Shown here piece after piece: positions 24,095-34,195 of a DNA stretch of 64,000 bases (positions within the stretch are counted from its first letter, which is position 1; every line of letters starts with the position of its first letter). Below the pieces are notes generated by a model. That model worked only from the letters and a program-made list of their open reading frames with translations, did not search any database and was not told the origin of the DNA. A program made the translations under genes and the position numbers. The stretch is from Trametes villosa. Taxonomy: Eukaryota; Basidiomycota; Agaricomycetes; Polyporales; Polyporaceae. Location of the stretch: positions 4,736,001 through 4,800,000 of the forward strand of contig PUDQ02000001.1 in assembly GCA_002964805.2 (NCBI GenBank), read 5' to 3'.

Positions 24095-24894
24095 GCGTGG
24101 CTTGCGAAGGCGACAGAGCAGGTAGCGTACTTACGCGTCCGGAGCGGTGGGCCAGTGGGCTGCGCCATCGCGGGTGATGAGGCTGGGGGTGACTGCGGTG
24201 GCTGGGGGTGACCCATGTGCGGTCGCTGGTCGCCGCCGGTGCACGCGGCGGCACCGGGGTGGGACAGTAGGCGTTGATTGTGCGGGGTGGACAGGACATT
24301 TCCAACGACGCAGCCGGAGGAGCGGCGGCCGCAGGGTGGGGAGGGTTAACGTTGGGGTGAGGACGTCAGGCAAGTGGGGATAGAAGGTGGGGTGGAGCCG
24401 CGTGAGATGGCGATCGAGGGGTGCAGGCCGGCATGTCCGAGCGGGTCTGGCGTGCTGCAGGCTGACGAGCGGGTTGGGCATAGCGCGCACGAAATGCTGG
24501 CACGGGAGGCCGCACCGACGGACTGGCTGGCTTTCGCGATTGGTGGCGCTGTGCCGCTGGAGTTTAGAGATAGAGGACGGGCGAGGATGGGCGTGCGGTG
24601 GCCGGATGTGATTGGCTGGAAGGACGCATACGGCATCTCTGGAAGTCAGGTTGTAAGGTTGTGTCGGACGGATTGGCATGCGCTTGAGGGGTGCCGTCTG
24701 CCCATATATGGCTGGGATGCGGCACGGAGGTTGCTTCGCACAGGCGCAAAAGTGTACACGGACCGGTGAATGCTGGCAGTGGGGGGAGCGCATGGTGTTT
24801 GTGCGGGAATCGGGCCCTTTCTAGCGGGGTGAAGTGACGGGCATAAGTAGGGACGGTTGCGGCATGCGATCGCACGTCGCTCGGACCGACAGAC

Positions 24895-25364
24895 ATGGAA
24901 GGAGCCTCTCCGCAAGTCAACGGCGCGCGCATGTCCCAGTACATTGGCCGGCACGTCAGCCTCATCGCCGAGGTCTTCGAGGTGAGTGCGATGTTCTGAC
25001 ATGTGCTCGCTGCTGAGGGGGAGGAACGACAGCGCCTTTCCGGGGTGACTACGGTACGGGCGAGCGACGGTGCGCTCGTCAGCGTGCATCACGAGGGCAG
25101 GGTAAGTGTGGGGGTCCCAGACACGACCTCGAGCTCACGGGTACGTAGGAGATGACCGAGGGACGGTACGTCAAGGTCGTGGGCACGGTCACGAGTGCCG
25201 GCGTGCTCGAGGCCGAGCGCCTCGTGGATGTGGGGAACAAGCTGGGTGGGTGAGCTCGCGTTCTGAACGAAGGCGAGCTGCTCAGTTCCGGCTTTGCAGA
25301 CATGACCCTCGTGGAGGATGTGGTGCAGGTGTGGCACGACCCGAAGTTTAGTAGCGTGTTCTAA
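24895..25364 (+). CDS. RFA3: Replication protein A subunit 3 (RPA14/Rfa3), 105 aa
   Basis: Exons 24895-24981, 25033-25101, 25149-25245, 25300-25364; introns are 51, 47 and 54 bp and the phases close. The product has the order expected for the small OB-fold subunit of the RPA single-strand DNA-binding heterotrimer: VNGARMSQYIGRHVSLIAEV (strand 1), RASDGALVSV, EGRYVKVVGTV, then VDVGNKLDMTLVEDVVQV and WHDPKFSSVF at the C-terminus. The length matches the family (about 105-120 aa). In the cell it works with RPA1 and RPA2 in replication, repair and recombination. It is the only housekeeping gene I recognise in the window and interrupts the BP cluster. A transposon begins 109 bp after its stop. Assignment is by motif order, not by search. 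Confidence 0.85.
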
Positions 25365-25472
25365 GACGTGTGCACGGATGTCTCGTACGTCGCTTTGGTC
25401 GGGGTAATCACATGGGCGGGTGGCTAGGTGCAGGCAAAACGTGTCGGGCGGAATCACCGCGCCACCATCTGG

Positions 25473-26090
25473 TGTAGAGTTGATACATCAGGAACCGGTA
25501 AGTCCTGTGGGACGCCATACAAATATAACCGGCTATAAGCGAACCCCCCGGGGCTTCCGGGATCAGTGATGGCTCCTGCCTTATAGGGTAGGCAGCCTCC
25601 GGGAGGCCTGCTATCTCCCCAGAGATAGCAGATGTGGCTAATCTAGAGAGATAGCAGCCTTATCTCTCCTGATTAGCCACATCCCTTATCTCCCGGGCCT
25701 CCCTCCCTTCCCGGTGGCCCCGGAGCGCGGGCGCTTATTTCCCGTTTAGGTCGGCAGGATGGGGGGTGCTCCCCCCTCAATAGATAGATCAGTTCCCCAC
25801 CGTTTGGGCTGTAAATATACTCATTTTGTTCGCATTTTCAGGGCGAATACAATGGTGGTTTGATCCCGGCGATTGGGCCATGTACAAGCCCGCTGGTATG
25901 TAGTACTGATCTACCCTTACAGGACTAGAAAAATGGCGATATCTCATCCAGTTCCCCACGCGCCGCCACGGCAAAAATATCCCCGGAATGGGAGCGTTGA
26001 TGCGCACCCAACGAGCTCTCACGCGCGGGGATCCAACCGCGGGGGACTGAGCTGTGTGGGTACCTCCTGGGAGGAGGTGCCCCAGCTGTA
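25473..26090 (+). repeat. Left terminal inverted repeat
   Basis: Matches 27037-27655 in reverse complement. It contains its own inner palindrome, ATGTGGCTAATC...GATTAGCCACAT, near 25632-25682, so it can fold on itself. Confidence 0.85.
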
Positions 26091-27036
26091 TCTCAATCAT
26101 TCATGGACGGATTTGAGTGAGGAAGGGCTTATACAGTAGCTGTAATAGCATGGTGGATAGGCAGGCCAAGTACCCAGCCCTCAGCCTCGTAGAAGCAGCA
26201 GGAATGCCTCATGAGACGCTTTCTGAGACACCTACAGTAAATAGTACATACAAAGCTCAGTTCCTTACCGCTTCCCCCGATCGTTTTTGATCCTAAGAGC
26301 TGTGGAATGCATGTATTCAGGCATGCCTTCATCGTCCTTATCGCGCCGTGCGCAAGCTACGAAATTGCTTATCAGTTTGAGAATGTAGTCCATTCTGGGG
26401 GCAGATCGCCTACCCCTGGCAGGGGAAGCAGTACACAGCTAAAATGGGGCTGCAAACACGAGCAGAACGCAGGTTAGCTTGCGGAAAACGGTCCAGAACT
26501 GACGGAGATATGCATTTTACAATGTACAGACACTCACTCTAGTGAATTCTCGAGTGGCACTGCTTGTGAGCAGAGTGAGACGCGTCTCACTTCTGTCTCT
26601 GGGACAGTGTCACTCTAATATCTCGCTCAGTTCTCCACCAATTCACATGCTTTTTTTTGCGCTTTGTAGGTATTCTCGACGCGGACCTGACGGCGCCTTC
26701 GCGAGCGCAATACGCCCCCAGCAGGATCCTCAGGAGGGTGAATATCCTCAGAAAGCGCGAGCTCAATATCTTTTACAGTATGTTGCGCATGGCTATGAAA
26801 ATGGGGATATATATAGTACAGTATGGTATACACCTACAGCATAAAACAGCGCCCGTCTGGAAGCATGGGGGAGCACTGAATCGAGCGAGGGAGCTGACTA
26901 CTAGGTAGGTACTGTCTGCCCTTTCCAATTGGGTAGACCTCGCTGGGCTTGTGAAAAACGGGTTTCCTGCGTTGCCAGACGTAGTATGAGTATTTTAAGC
27001 CCTTCCCCGGCCGGAACCGTCCACAGATGGCCCAGG

Positions 27037-27655
27037 TAGAGCTGGGGCACCTCCCCCCAGGAGGTACCTACACAGCGCAGCCCCCCGCGGTCAGATTGTT
27101 GCGCGTGAGGGCTCGTTCGATCCGCGTTGATGACCTTACTCCGGGGGTACCTTTACCTTGGCGGCGCGCGAGGGAATGGGCGAGATATCGCCCATTTACC
27201 AGTCCTGTAAGGGCAGATCAGTGCTACATACTAGCGGGCTTGTACATGGCCCAATCGCCGGGATCAAACCACCATTGTATTCGCCCTGAAAATGCGAACA
27301 AAATGAGTATATTTACAGCCCAAACGGTGGGGAACTGATCTATCTATTGAGGGGGGGAGCACCCCCCATCCTGCCGACCTAAACGGGAAATAAGCGCCCG
27401 CGCTCCGGGGCCACCGGGAAGGGAGGGAGGCCCGGGAGATAAGGGATGTGGCTAATCAGGAGAGATAAGGCTGCTATCTCTCTAGATTAGCCACATCTGC
27501 TATCCCTGGGGAGATAGCAGGCCTCCCGGAGGCTGCCTACCCTATAAGGCAGGAGCCATCACTGATCCCGGAAGCCCCGGGGGGTTCGCTTATAGCCGGT
27601 TATATTTGTATGGCGTCCCACAGGACTTACCGGTTCCTGATGTATCAACTCTACA
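27037..27655 (-). repeat. Right terminal inverted repeat
   Basis: Mirror of the left arm, including the inner ATTAGCCACAT palindrome. Visible differences are a G for A in the CCCAGAGATAGC stretch and one extra C in a C-run. Confidence 0.85.
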
Positions 27656-28306
27656 ACAGCAGCTGGCCGCGCAGGCGGCAGCAAAAGCTGGGTCGCGCGG
27701 AGGCGTGTGCCGGGGGCACTGGAGGGACGTGTCGGCGGGGCGCGCGTCCCTGGTCAGGGGAAGAGGGCTGCATAGACCGCACGCGGCTACACACGGCGCG
27801 AGTATGCTGGGCAGCTTGTGAAGGGCTACTCCGGATCGCTGGAAAGGCAGCACAAATCCGTTAAAGAGTGCTGGAACAGACCGGGAACTCGGAGTGCACT
27901 TGTTTGTACAGGGTTGGCAGGGCTGCGCTATAGGTCGGCACGACCGCGTGAATCAGTGGTGCGGCGCGACGTCTTTCCTGGGACGCGCTTTATGTTCGAC
28001 GGATTCGCGCGAGCCCGGGGCGTCTCCAAGTATCGCGCAGGACGTCATTCTGACCGCGATGTACTGCTCAGTCCGCTGTGATTGTTCAGACCGATCTGCG
28101 CCCCAGAATCCCCCCGCCCCGAACAGCGGCAGGACTTGCGCAGATGGAGACTCCCTCCAGGGCGCGCGCCTGAGACCCTCATTGGGAAGCCGCGATGCCA
28201 TATATGTACGTACGTCCATCTGTCGCGTCCGTGCCTTCCCACACTGAACGCGTTATATTCCCGGCATCTCCTTATTCGCTTTGCCACTCCTCCTCGTCAT
28301 CTCACC
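27656..28306. other. Intergenic gap transposon-BP6
   Basis: No gene seen. A TTATATTCC stretch near 28253, about 50 bp upstream of the BP6 ATG, could be its TATA-like element. Confidence 0.4.
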
Positions 28307-29645
28307 ATGGAATCGCGCTGGCTGCCTTTGCCCTCTTCGCGCTGGCTGCCTTTGCCCTCTGCGCGTTCGGCACTCCTGCCCGGCGCGGCGCTGCCCAAGA
28401 TCCCCTTCCCATCGCCACCGCCCCTCAGCCTTCCGACCATGATGTGCACACGCGGCCTCGCGCTGCAAAATCTCTCGCCGCTGGGGGACTGCGAGGCCGT
28501 CATCCCTGGGGTATCGCTCCTCTGGGCCCCAGGTGCGTTCTCGTCTCCCTGTTCATGTTTTCATTGCGCTGAATGTTGTGTTGCCCTCCTATTGTAGCGC
28601 CGAACCTCGTCGACGTCCCCAGCAGGGTCATTCGCCTGGGCCAGGTGTGCGTTCGCCGCCCATTTGCGCGCGCACGCCCCCCGGAAAGCTCGCCAAGCTG
28701 ACGGCTTCCACAGCGTCGTTGCCACAGACTCCTGCCCGTACTTTGTGACCCGCCTCAACACCGGTCCCTCGCAGGATGTCGTGAGTGGACCTCCGCCCGG
28801 CTGTGCGCGATCGCTCACCCGCTCGTCCGGTATTCTTAGTTTCTTGCCACGGTCTTCCGCGTGGCCTTCCCCTACGAGATCGTCCAGCCACCACAGCATC
28901 GCGAGTGGCTCCCCTCCGACTTCCGCTTCCGCTTCGACAAGAACGAATACGTCGCCCTCGCCCCCTGCTTCCCAATGGATACCGCCGCGTTTACCGCCGT
29001 CAAACCCGTTCTCGTCTTCCATGAGAAGAAGATCTCGCTCCGACCGTACTGGGGCGAGGTTCCCTTCATCCGCGCCAACGTCCTGCTCTGGTGGAACGCA
29101 ACCGGCGTGAGCCCCGTCTTCACCATTTTAAACGTACGTCCGCGTCGAACATGTGCCTCATTTGCTTACACTGACACGAGACTCGATGTCTGAAGTATGG
29201 CGAGAGGTTCTGCTGGCCGTCCTGCACCTACCACGGTATTTACTACCCCGCCAGCAACAGTGCCCGCTTCTGCGCAGACTGCGCTCAATGGTTCCACACC
29301 GACTGCGTCGAGCCTGTCCCGCCAGAGGAGGTCAGCTTCCGGCTCATCGAGCAGTTCGCCTGGTATCCCTCGCCGACGCCCGACGACATGCTCTGGTGGG
29401 AGCTCATCACCTGCCCCATCGAACGCGCCCCCAACAGGAGCTTGCCGGACCGGCCCTGCCCCTTCTCGCTCGAGCGCTTCTTGTGGCTCGTGCGTTTGTA
29501 CCACTTCCGCAAACACGGCCCCCCCGCGGAGGGAGTCTTCGCCTGGCTGGCCAGCGTGCAGTTTCCCCAGGTCGGGGACCAGCTGCGGCAGTTGACGCTG
29601 TTCGCGTCGCGGTTCTTCTGTCGCGGGTGCAGTGGGTGTATCTAG
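28307..29645 (+). CDS. BP6: BAH-like/split-PHD protein, 361 aa
   Basis: Exons 28307-28532, 28598-28646, 28714-28780, 28840-29133, 29196-29645; phases 1,2,0,0 as in the minus-strand members, exon 2 = 49 nt. Exon 1 is unusually long (75 codons) and starts with a near-repeat, SRWLPLPSSRWLPLPS. Exon 2 ends VIRLGQV. Exon 4 has VFRVAFPYEIV and FHEKKISLRPYWGEVPFIRANVLLWW split across its length. Exon 5 has CWPSC, CADCAQWFHTDC, CPIERAP, CPFSLERFL and CRGCSGCI at the end. It is the most diverged subtype-A copy and, with BP1, the only one on this strand; it lies just beyond the transposon. Confidence 0.78.
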
Positions 29646-29999
29646 AACGTCGTAAAGCCTGCGCGTCCAGCTGACGGTCCCTGTGTGATATTCCTGCGTT
29701 GCTGTATATTCGCGTACTGCTACCTTGGCTGAATACATACACCTATTTGGATGACGCTGCAGGGCGAGTGAGCGTCAGTGTAGGGGTGATGGGCTGCACG
29801 CCGGCGCTAGCTCGAATCCCCTGGAGATGCCCTCCCGCTCGACCGAGACGAGTGGGAACGAAGCGGGTCAAAAACGCTGGCCAACTGTGGTACGTGTTGG
29901 TGCCCCGCGGGTTAGGTCAAATGGGAGCTAGAGGGACGCAACGGATGTTCACATTGGGATACGTATCTGGAGGGTACATATGCGTGGAGTCCCTGAAAA
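29646..29999. other. Convergent intergenic gap BP6-BP7
   Basis: Tail-to-tail gap, nothing recognisable. Confidence 0.4.
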
Positions 30000-31153
30000 T
30001 CACGTCCGGTTGACACAACTAAAACACTGCCGAAAGGCGGGGTCGACGGAGAAGAGGGATTGATCGCGCTCGATGACAGAGGCCCAGCGGTTGAGAAAGA
30101 CGCTTCCGAGGGGCGGGGGCTTGTGATACTCGCGCTGATACTCGCGAACGCGCTGGAGGAGTATCTCGAGCGAATGGGGATAGCGGAACGTGGCGCTGTT
30201 GCCCTCGGGAGCGCGCTCGATCGGAGTTTGGAGCATGAGATCCCATAGGAACGAAATCGTGTCGCCACCGTCGGTGGTGGGGGGAGGAGGGGATCCAGGT
30301 GCAGGCTCGAGGCAGTCCAGGTGGAACCAACGCTCGCATTGGCTGCAGTAGCGGAGCACGTCGCGGTCCGGACAATAAAGGCGCCGCAACGGCGATGCGC
30401 AATCCGGGGAGCAAATGAGGCGGTACGGCTTGCGGCAGCTCAGCGTGGCGTACAGAGCGGTAGTGGAGGACGTACTGTGGCCATCTCGAGGAGCGAGAGC
30501 GGGGGCTTTCCGACCGCGCAGAGGACGATGTTGCGGCGGCGATAGCGCATCTTGTCGGTCGCTCTGGGGAGCGAGACGGTGCCGTCATCGAAAGAGACGC
30601 AGCGGACACTTTCGAGCACGTCTTTGATGTGGACGGTGAGAGAAAAGGCGATGCGGACGAGCTCGCCCTTGCCGAGGGATTCGATGACTTCCCAATGGCG
30701 AGGGTCGGGGAAGAGGGACTCCGTCAACGCCGTGCGCATGAGGAGGAGATCACCTGTGAGCACGGTCTGGAGGAAGGTCAGGCGGGGGAGGGGCGTGGTC
30801 GTTGACGAGGACGCACGCGGTCGACCTCTTTGGGACGCAATCCGAACTTGGCAAACACGCGAATGCCTTCGATGAGCAGATAGGCTGGCTCCGATGGCTT
30901 CAGGAAGCGTAGGTGGGGCGAGGTGTGGGCGATCTTGACGCTGAGGGAGGGGATGAGCGCGTGCTTGGTGCAACTGCAGAATGAACGTACACGTCGCCTA
31001 CGGCGACCTGGCACTGCAGATGGCCGACTGCGAGAAATCAGCCCACGGAACGTAGCGAATGAGGGAGCGACTACCTCTGTGACGATCAACATGCGAGAAG
31101 GTTGGGCCAGAGGGATGGAGCCGCACTCCGTCGGCGGGAAGGGGATTGGCCAT
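30000..31153 (-). CDS. BP7: BAH-like/split-PHD protein, subtype B, 319 aa
   Basis: Exons 31153-31075, 31027-30991, 30940-30817, 30766-30476, 30428-30000, lengths exactly as in BP5. Exon 1 MANPLPADGVRLHPSG parallels BP5; exon 2 ends CQVAVGDV; exon 3 has AYLLIEGIRVF; exon 4 TVLTGDLLLMRTALTE and ELVRIAF. Exon 5 has CSPDC, CSQCERWFHLDC, TPIERAP, YPHSLEILL and a last CFSCVNRT. The unchanged exon lengths and intact frame argue for function. It is separated from its closest relative BP5 by RPA3, the transposon and BP6, so a block duplication or insertion between them is likely. Confidence 0.8.
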
Positions 31154-31328
31154 GATGAAGAGAGGCAGAAAGTGGGAGGGGTAGCGCGAATGCGCGCGAG
31201 CAGCAATGGCTGACCGTTTGCTGTGATTATGTAAGAGAAAGTTTTCGGGACGTCCGCCGTGGCGAAGACGATCGAGTTTGCGGTGCGGAAGATGCGTCGG
31301 AAGGGGCAACAGCAGGTGGAGCGGATAT

Positions 31329-31356
31329 GCGGGGGCGCAGAGCGCTGCGCGGGCGC
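31329..31356. repeat. 28-bp dyad
   Basis: First three fixed blocks intact, last block GCGC; 176 bp upstream of the BP7 ATG. Confidence 0.7.
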
Positions 31357-31714
31357 GGGTGTGCTAGGCGCCGTGTGTTCAGAAAACGCGCTCGCGTGAC
31401 CCTGGGATGGCGGGCGCGCTGGATCGCGTGCCCGTGTGGGGGGAGGTGGGCGTGTTGTGTGGGTGCGGCGGTGAGGCGCCTAGCTCCCAGACACAGAACG
31501 ACAGGCTGTTGTTCATCGGAGCATCTTGGGCGTGGCGGGCATTATGCCCTGTCTCTGCCTACGTTGTGTAGATATAGGGAACCGTTTGGCCAGCGCTGCA
31601 GAACCAGAGCAGGACCTGTCGGCGCAATATATAGGCCCGGCTGGATGGCGCAAAGGACCGCCATTCTCTCTCCCTCGCAAAGTGCAGGCTATCTCAGGCC
31701 CGATCATACCGCGC

Positions 31715-31915
31715 GGTGGTCGCGCCCTCAAGACACTCAAGTCGCAGGCGTACGACACGATCGCTCACCACACCCGCTTTGCCGCGAAGCACCACCTCGC
31801 GCAGAAGGGTGTTCTGTCCTCGACCTCGGCCGGCCCTGGGCCACGACCGCTCCGTCACAGACCACCGCTCACCAGGTCTATGACATGGTCGAGGTCACGC
31901 TATCTCAGCCACGAT
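31715..31915 (+). pseudogene. Fragment of the 1434-aa gene (exon 5)
   Basis: About 200 bp matches, with roughly 85% identity by eye, the complement of about 6490-6690. It encodes GRALKTLKSQAYDTIAHHTR and KHHLAQKGVL, as exon 5 does. A one-base deletion in the run CCTGGGC (CCTTGGGC in the source) shifts the frame, and both ends stop abruptly. It is a dead partial copy on the opposite strand. It may descend from a third copy outside the window. Confidence 0.8.
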
Positions 31916-32191
31916 CAGTCTGCGAGGCGGGGGTTCGAAGCCCAGCGCAAAGCTGGCCGTCCGCTCGGCTTTACCTTCCTGACGGGAGAGCGGCCTGGCA
32001 GCAGGCGGGGGTAGCGTACGGTTGCGAGCGGAGGTTTCTGTACACGGGAAGTACTATAATACATGCGTTCCTACGTGGGGACGACGACGACTCGCGCGAG
32101 CGGTAAGGTTCTCCGGGACCGCGGGCTGCGCTTCCATGCTGCGCCGACGGAGGTGGATGGAGGAGCGATCGGGTGAGGGGCCGTGGTACGA

Positions 32192-33546
32192 TCAGATGGC
32201 GCGCTGGCAGCGCGGGCACAAGAACCACTCCGGGTTTGCGGTGTGGGCGTCGATATGCTGCCTGAGGTCGTCCATCGGGTCGAGGTGCGTGCCTGCGATC
32301 CCCAGCGACGTCAGAAGTGCACGATCGCGGTGCTCCGGCTCGGTGAGCTGGCGGGTGAGGAAGTCTTTCAAGAAGGAGGGGACGTCCGAAGGGATGTCAT
32401 GCTTGGCGTGCTTGGAGCGAACGTTGTCGATGAGCAGCTCGAAGGAGTGAGGGAAGGGCGCCTTGATGACCTGGCCGGCGTGCGTGGCGCCTACACGGGG
32501 AAGCGCACCCTGGCGGGGTCGGCGCTCGATGGGGAGGCTGAGGATTTCGGCCCACAGTCTGCCGTTGGCGTCTCTGGGCCGATACGTCGACCAGAAGGGC
32601 GGGCGTGAGCCATCGTGCTGGGAGCGGGCGGGTCGGATGCACCGCGGATGAAACCAGCTTTTGCAGGTGTGGCACCACCGCATGCGACCGGCCACCGGGT
32701 CGCACGGGGAGTACTGTCCCCCAAACTGGCAGTCGGGGGCGTCGACGCAGAGGGAGGGCGTGTTCTGGAGGTGAGAGTGAGCGGTAGAGAACGAGAGCGG
32801 TGTGGGGAGACTGCGTACATGAACGATCCGAACGTGGTTGTGCGCGTCGATCGCAATGCCGATATCGCAGCGCCAGAAGTGAGCTGGAAGGTAGGTCGCG
32901 CGTAGGCTGATGGTGCTGCCAGCGAACGAGACGAGGCGGCCGCACTGGCGGAGGCGGGAAAGGGGCACAATGAGCGGCTGCTGAGGGTGAGCGCAGAGTT
33001 TAACGATCTCCAGCCCGCGAAAGCTCTTCATGAGACGCTTGGCTGCCACATGATCTCCGCCTGGCTCACTGCGGCGATGCACTGACCAGTACGCGAGCGG
33101 CGTGCCCTCGACGTAGATCTGCCCACCGGCGTGAGATCAGGTGGCGGTATAAACGGAAGCTGTCTCACGTTTGCGGTGGCGGAGAACCGGCGAATGATCT
33201 TCACGAGCATGAAGGAGAGGCCAGTGTCTTCGACCTTGGCGTGGGGCGCGCTGATGTAGCGGCACCTGGAGTGGGATTAGAACGGCGAGGGGTCCGGAGG
33301 GCGGATGCTTACACGTCGCCTGGAACGACCTGCTGGGGAGAAAGCTCGGGGTTGGCAGATACTGCGGAGGACGTTTGGTAGGGTGAACACGAGGGCTGTG
33401 GACGGACACTAACCGGTGATGGTGGACAAATTCTGCGCCGACGGATGCCACAGGAAGTCTGCAGGCTCTGTCTGCAGGAGCCGATCCTCCTCTTCCGGGG
33501 AGAGCACGCCTGGGGCGTAGTTGGGAGCAGCGGCGTTGGTAGCCAT
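32192..33546 (-). CDS. BP8: BAH-like/split-PHD protein, subtype A, 383 aa
   Basis: Exons 33546-33414, 33361-33313, 33265-33169, 33118-32819, 32764-32192. Exon 1 has LSPEEEDRLLQTEPADFLW and HPSAQNLSTITG; exon 2 ends QQVVPGDV; exon 4 opens IYVEGTPLAYW and has LEIVKL, LRQCGRLV, LPAHFWRCDIGIAI. Exon 5 has CVDAPDC, CHTCKSWFHPRC, LPIERRP, FPHSFELLI and CPRCQRAI. Two perfect dyads lie 321 and 410 bp upstream of the ATG, and a TTATAG box lies about 76 bp upstream. Closest relatives are BP9 and BP16, which share the 97-nt exon 3. Confidence 0.8.
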
Positions 33547-33866
33547 GGCGGGCAGGAAGGCCAAACAGAGGCAGCCGGCAGAGGGGGGCAGCGCGGGGGA
33601 AACGCGCGGTGGGCAGCGCGGTTATAGTGGAACGCGAAGGTAGAATCGCGGCGGCAGATTGGCGCGTGAGACGAGGCGAGGGCCGTCGAAGAAGCGCAAT
33701 AAGAACGGCACTGTGCGACTGCGCCGGGAAGGTGCCGAGGGTGCGGGTGCGGACATGGTGTCCTTCGCACGGCGCGTGGTAAAGGCGTGGTCTCATGACT
33801 TACGGTTGGCGGTAAGGTTCGGGGGAGGCTCAGGCGGAGCGCGATGGCAACGGACGGCTTTGGGAC

Positions 33867-33894
33867 GCGGGAGCGCAGCTGCCTGCGGCGCCGC
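33867..33894. repeat. 28-bp dyad
   Basis: All fixed blocks intact; variable blocks GAGC, CTGC, GGCG. Confidence 0.8.
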
Positions 33895-33955
33895 ATAGGT
33901 TCATGTGTGCCATACCGATGCATGAGTGTCTGGGTGACACCGCGCGTTGGCGAAT

Positions 33956-33983
33956 GCGGCGGAGCAGACGGCTGCACGACCGC
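33956..33983. repeat. 28-bp dyad
   Basis: All fixed blocks intact; variable blocks CGGA, ACGG, ACGA. Confidence 0.8.
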
Positions 33984-34195
33984 CGCGCAGAGGCTCAGTC
34001 CCGCCTCGCGCGCATGACGCGGATAGGTGGCATATGGTTGAGAATACGTGCGTTCGCGGACCGGAATAGAGACCGCTGTATGGACGTACAATGCATTCAG
34101 TCGATCGTAGGGGATACGGGCGAAATCCGTGCTACAGCGCGAACGAGGGACGGGAGGCGAACGGAAGGGGTCCTAACCGTAACGTCTGCTTCGAT

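Larger units (their letters stand above)
23607..24894. other. Divergent intergenic region BP5-RPA3
   Basis: This gap separates divergently transcribed BP5 and RPA3. No gene is seen. It contains two perfect 28-bp dyads (23822, 24067). Confidence 0.5.
25473..27655. mobile_element. Non-autonomous DNA transposon with long TIRs, 2.18 kb
   Basis: The outer termini are TGTAGAGTTGATACATCAGG and its exact complement. The arms are about 618 bp each. The outer about 417 bp are nearly identical (about two differences noted by eye) and the inner about 200 bp are clearly more diverged. The interior (about 26.1-27.0 kb) is AT-richer and encodes no recognisable transposase. No flanking duplication is obvious; a 2-bp TA duplication is possible if the ends are read as TA-GAGTTG...CAACTC-TA. 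Near-identity of the arms suggests recent insertion or arm conversion. Confidence 0.85.
31154..32191. other. Intergenic gap BP7-BP8 with a gene fragment
   Basis: Holds a dyad at 31329 and, at about 31715-31915, a diverged fragment of the 1434-aa gene. Nothing else recognised. Confidence 0.5.
33547..34195. other. Intergenic gap BP8-BP9
   Basis: No gene seen. Contains a TTATAG box at 33622 and the dyad pair at 33867 and 33956, which start 89 bp apart. Confidence 0.5.

Noticed and set aside
26542..26844. 100-codon frame inside the transposon as a possible transposase
   Set aside because: Too short, no catalytic motif, and no supporting frame on either side.
25465..27665. 8-bp target-site duplication around the transposon
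   Set aside because: CCATCTGG on the left and ACAGCAGC on the right do not match; only a TA duplication remains possible.
31925..31960. tRNA T-arm-like GGGGGTTCGAAGCCC stretch
   Set aside because: No acceptor, D or anticodon arms at suitable spacing.
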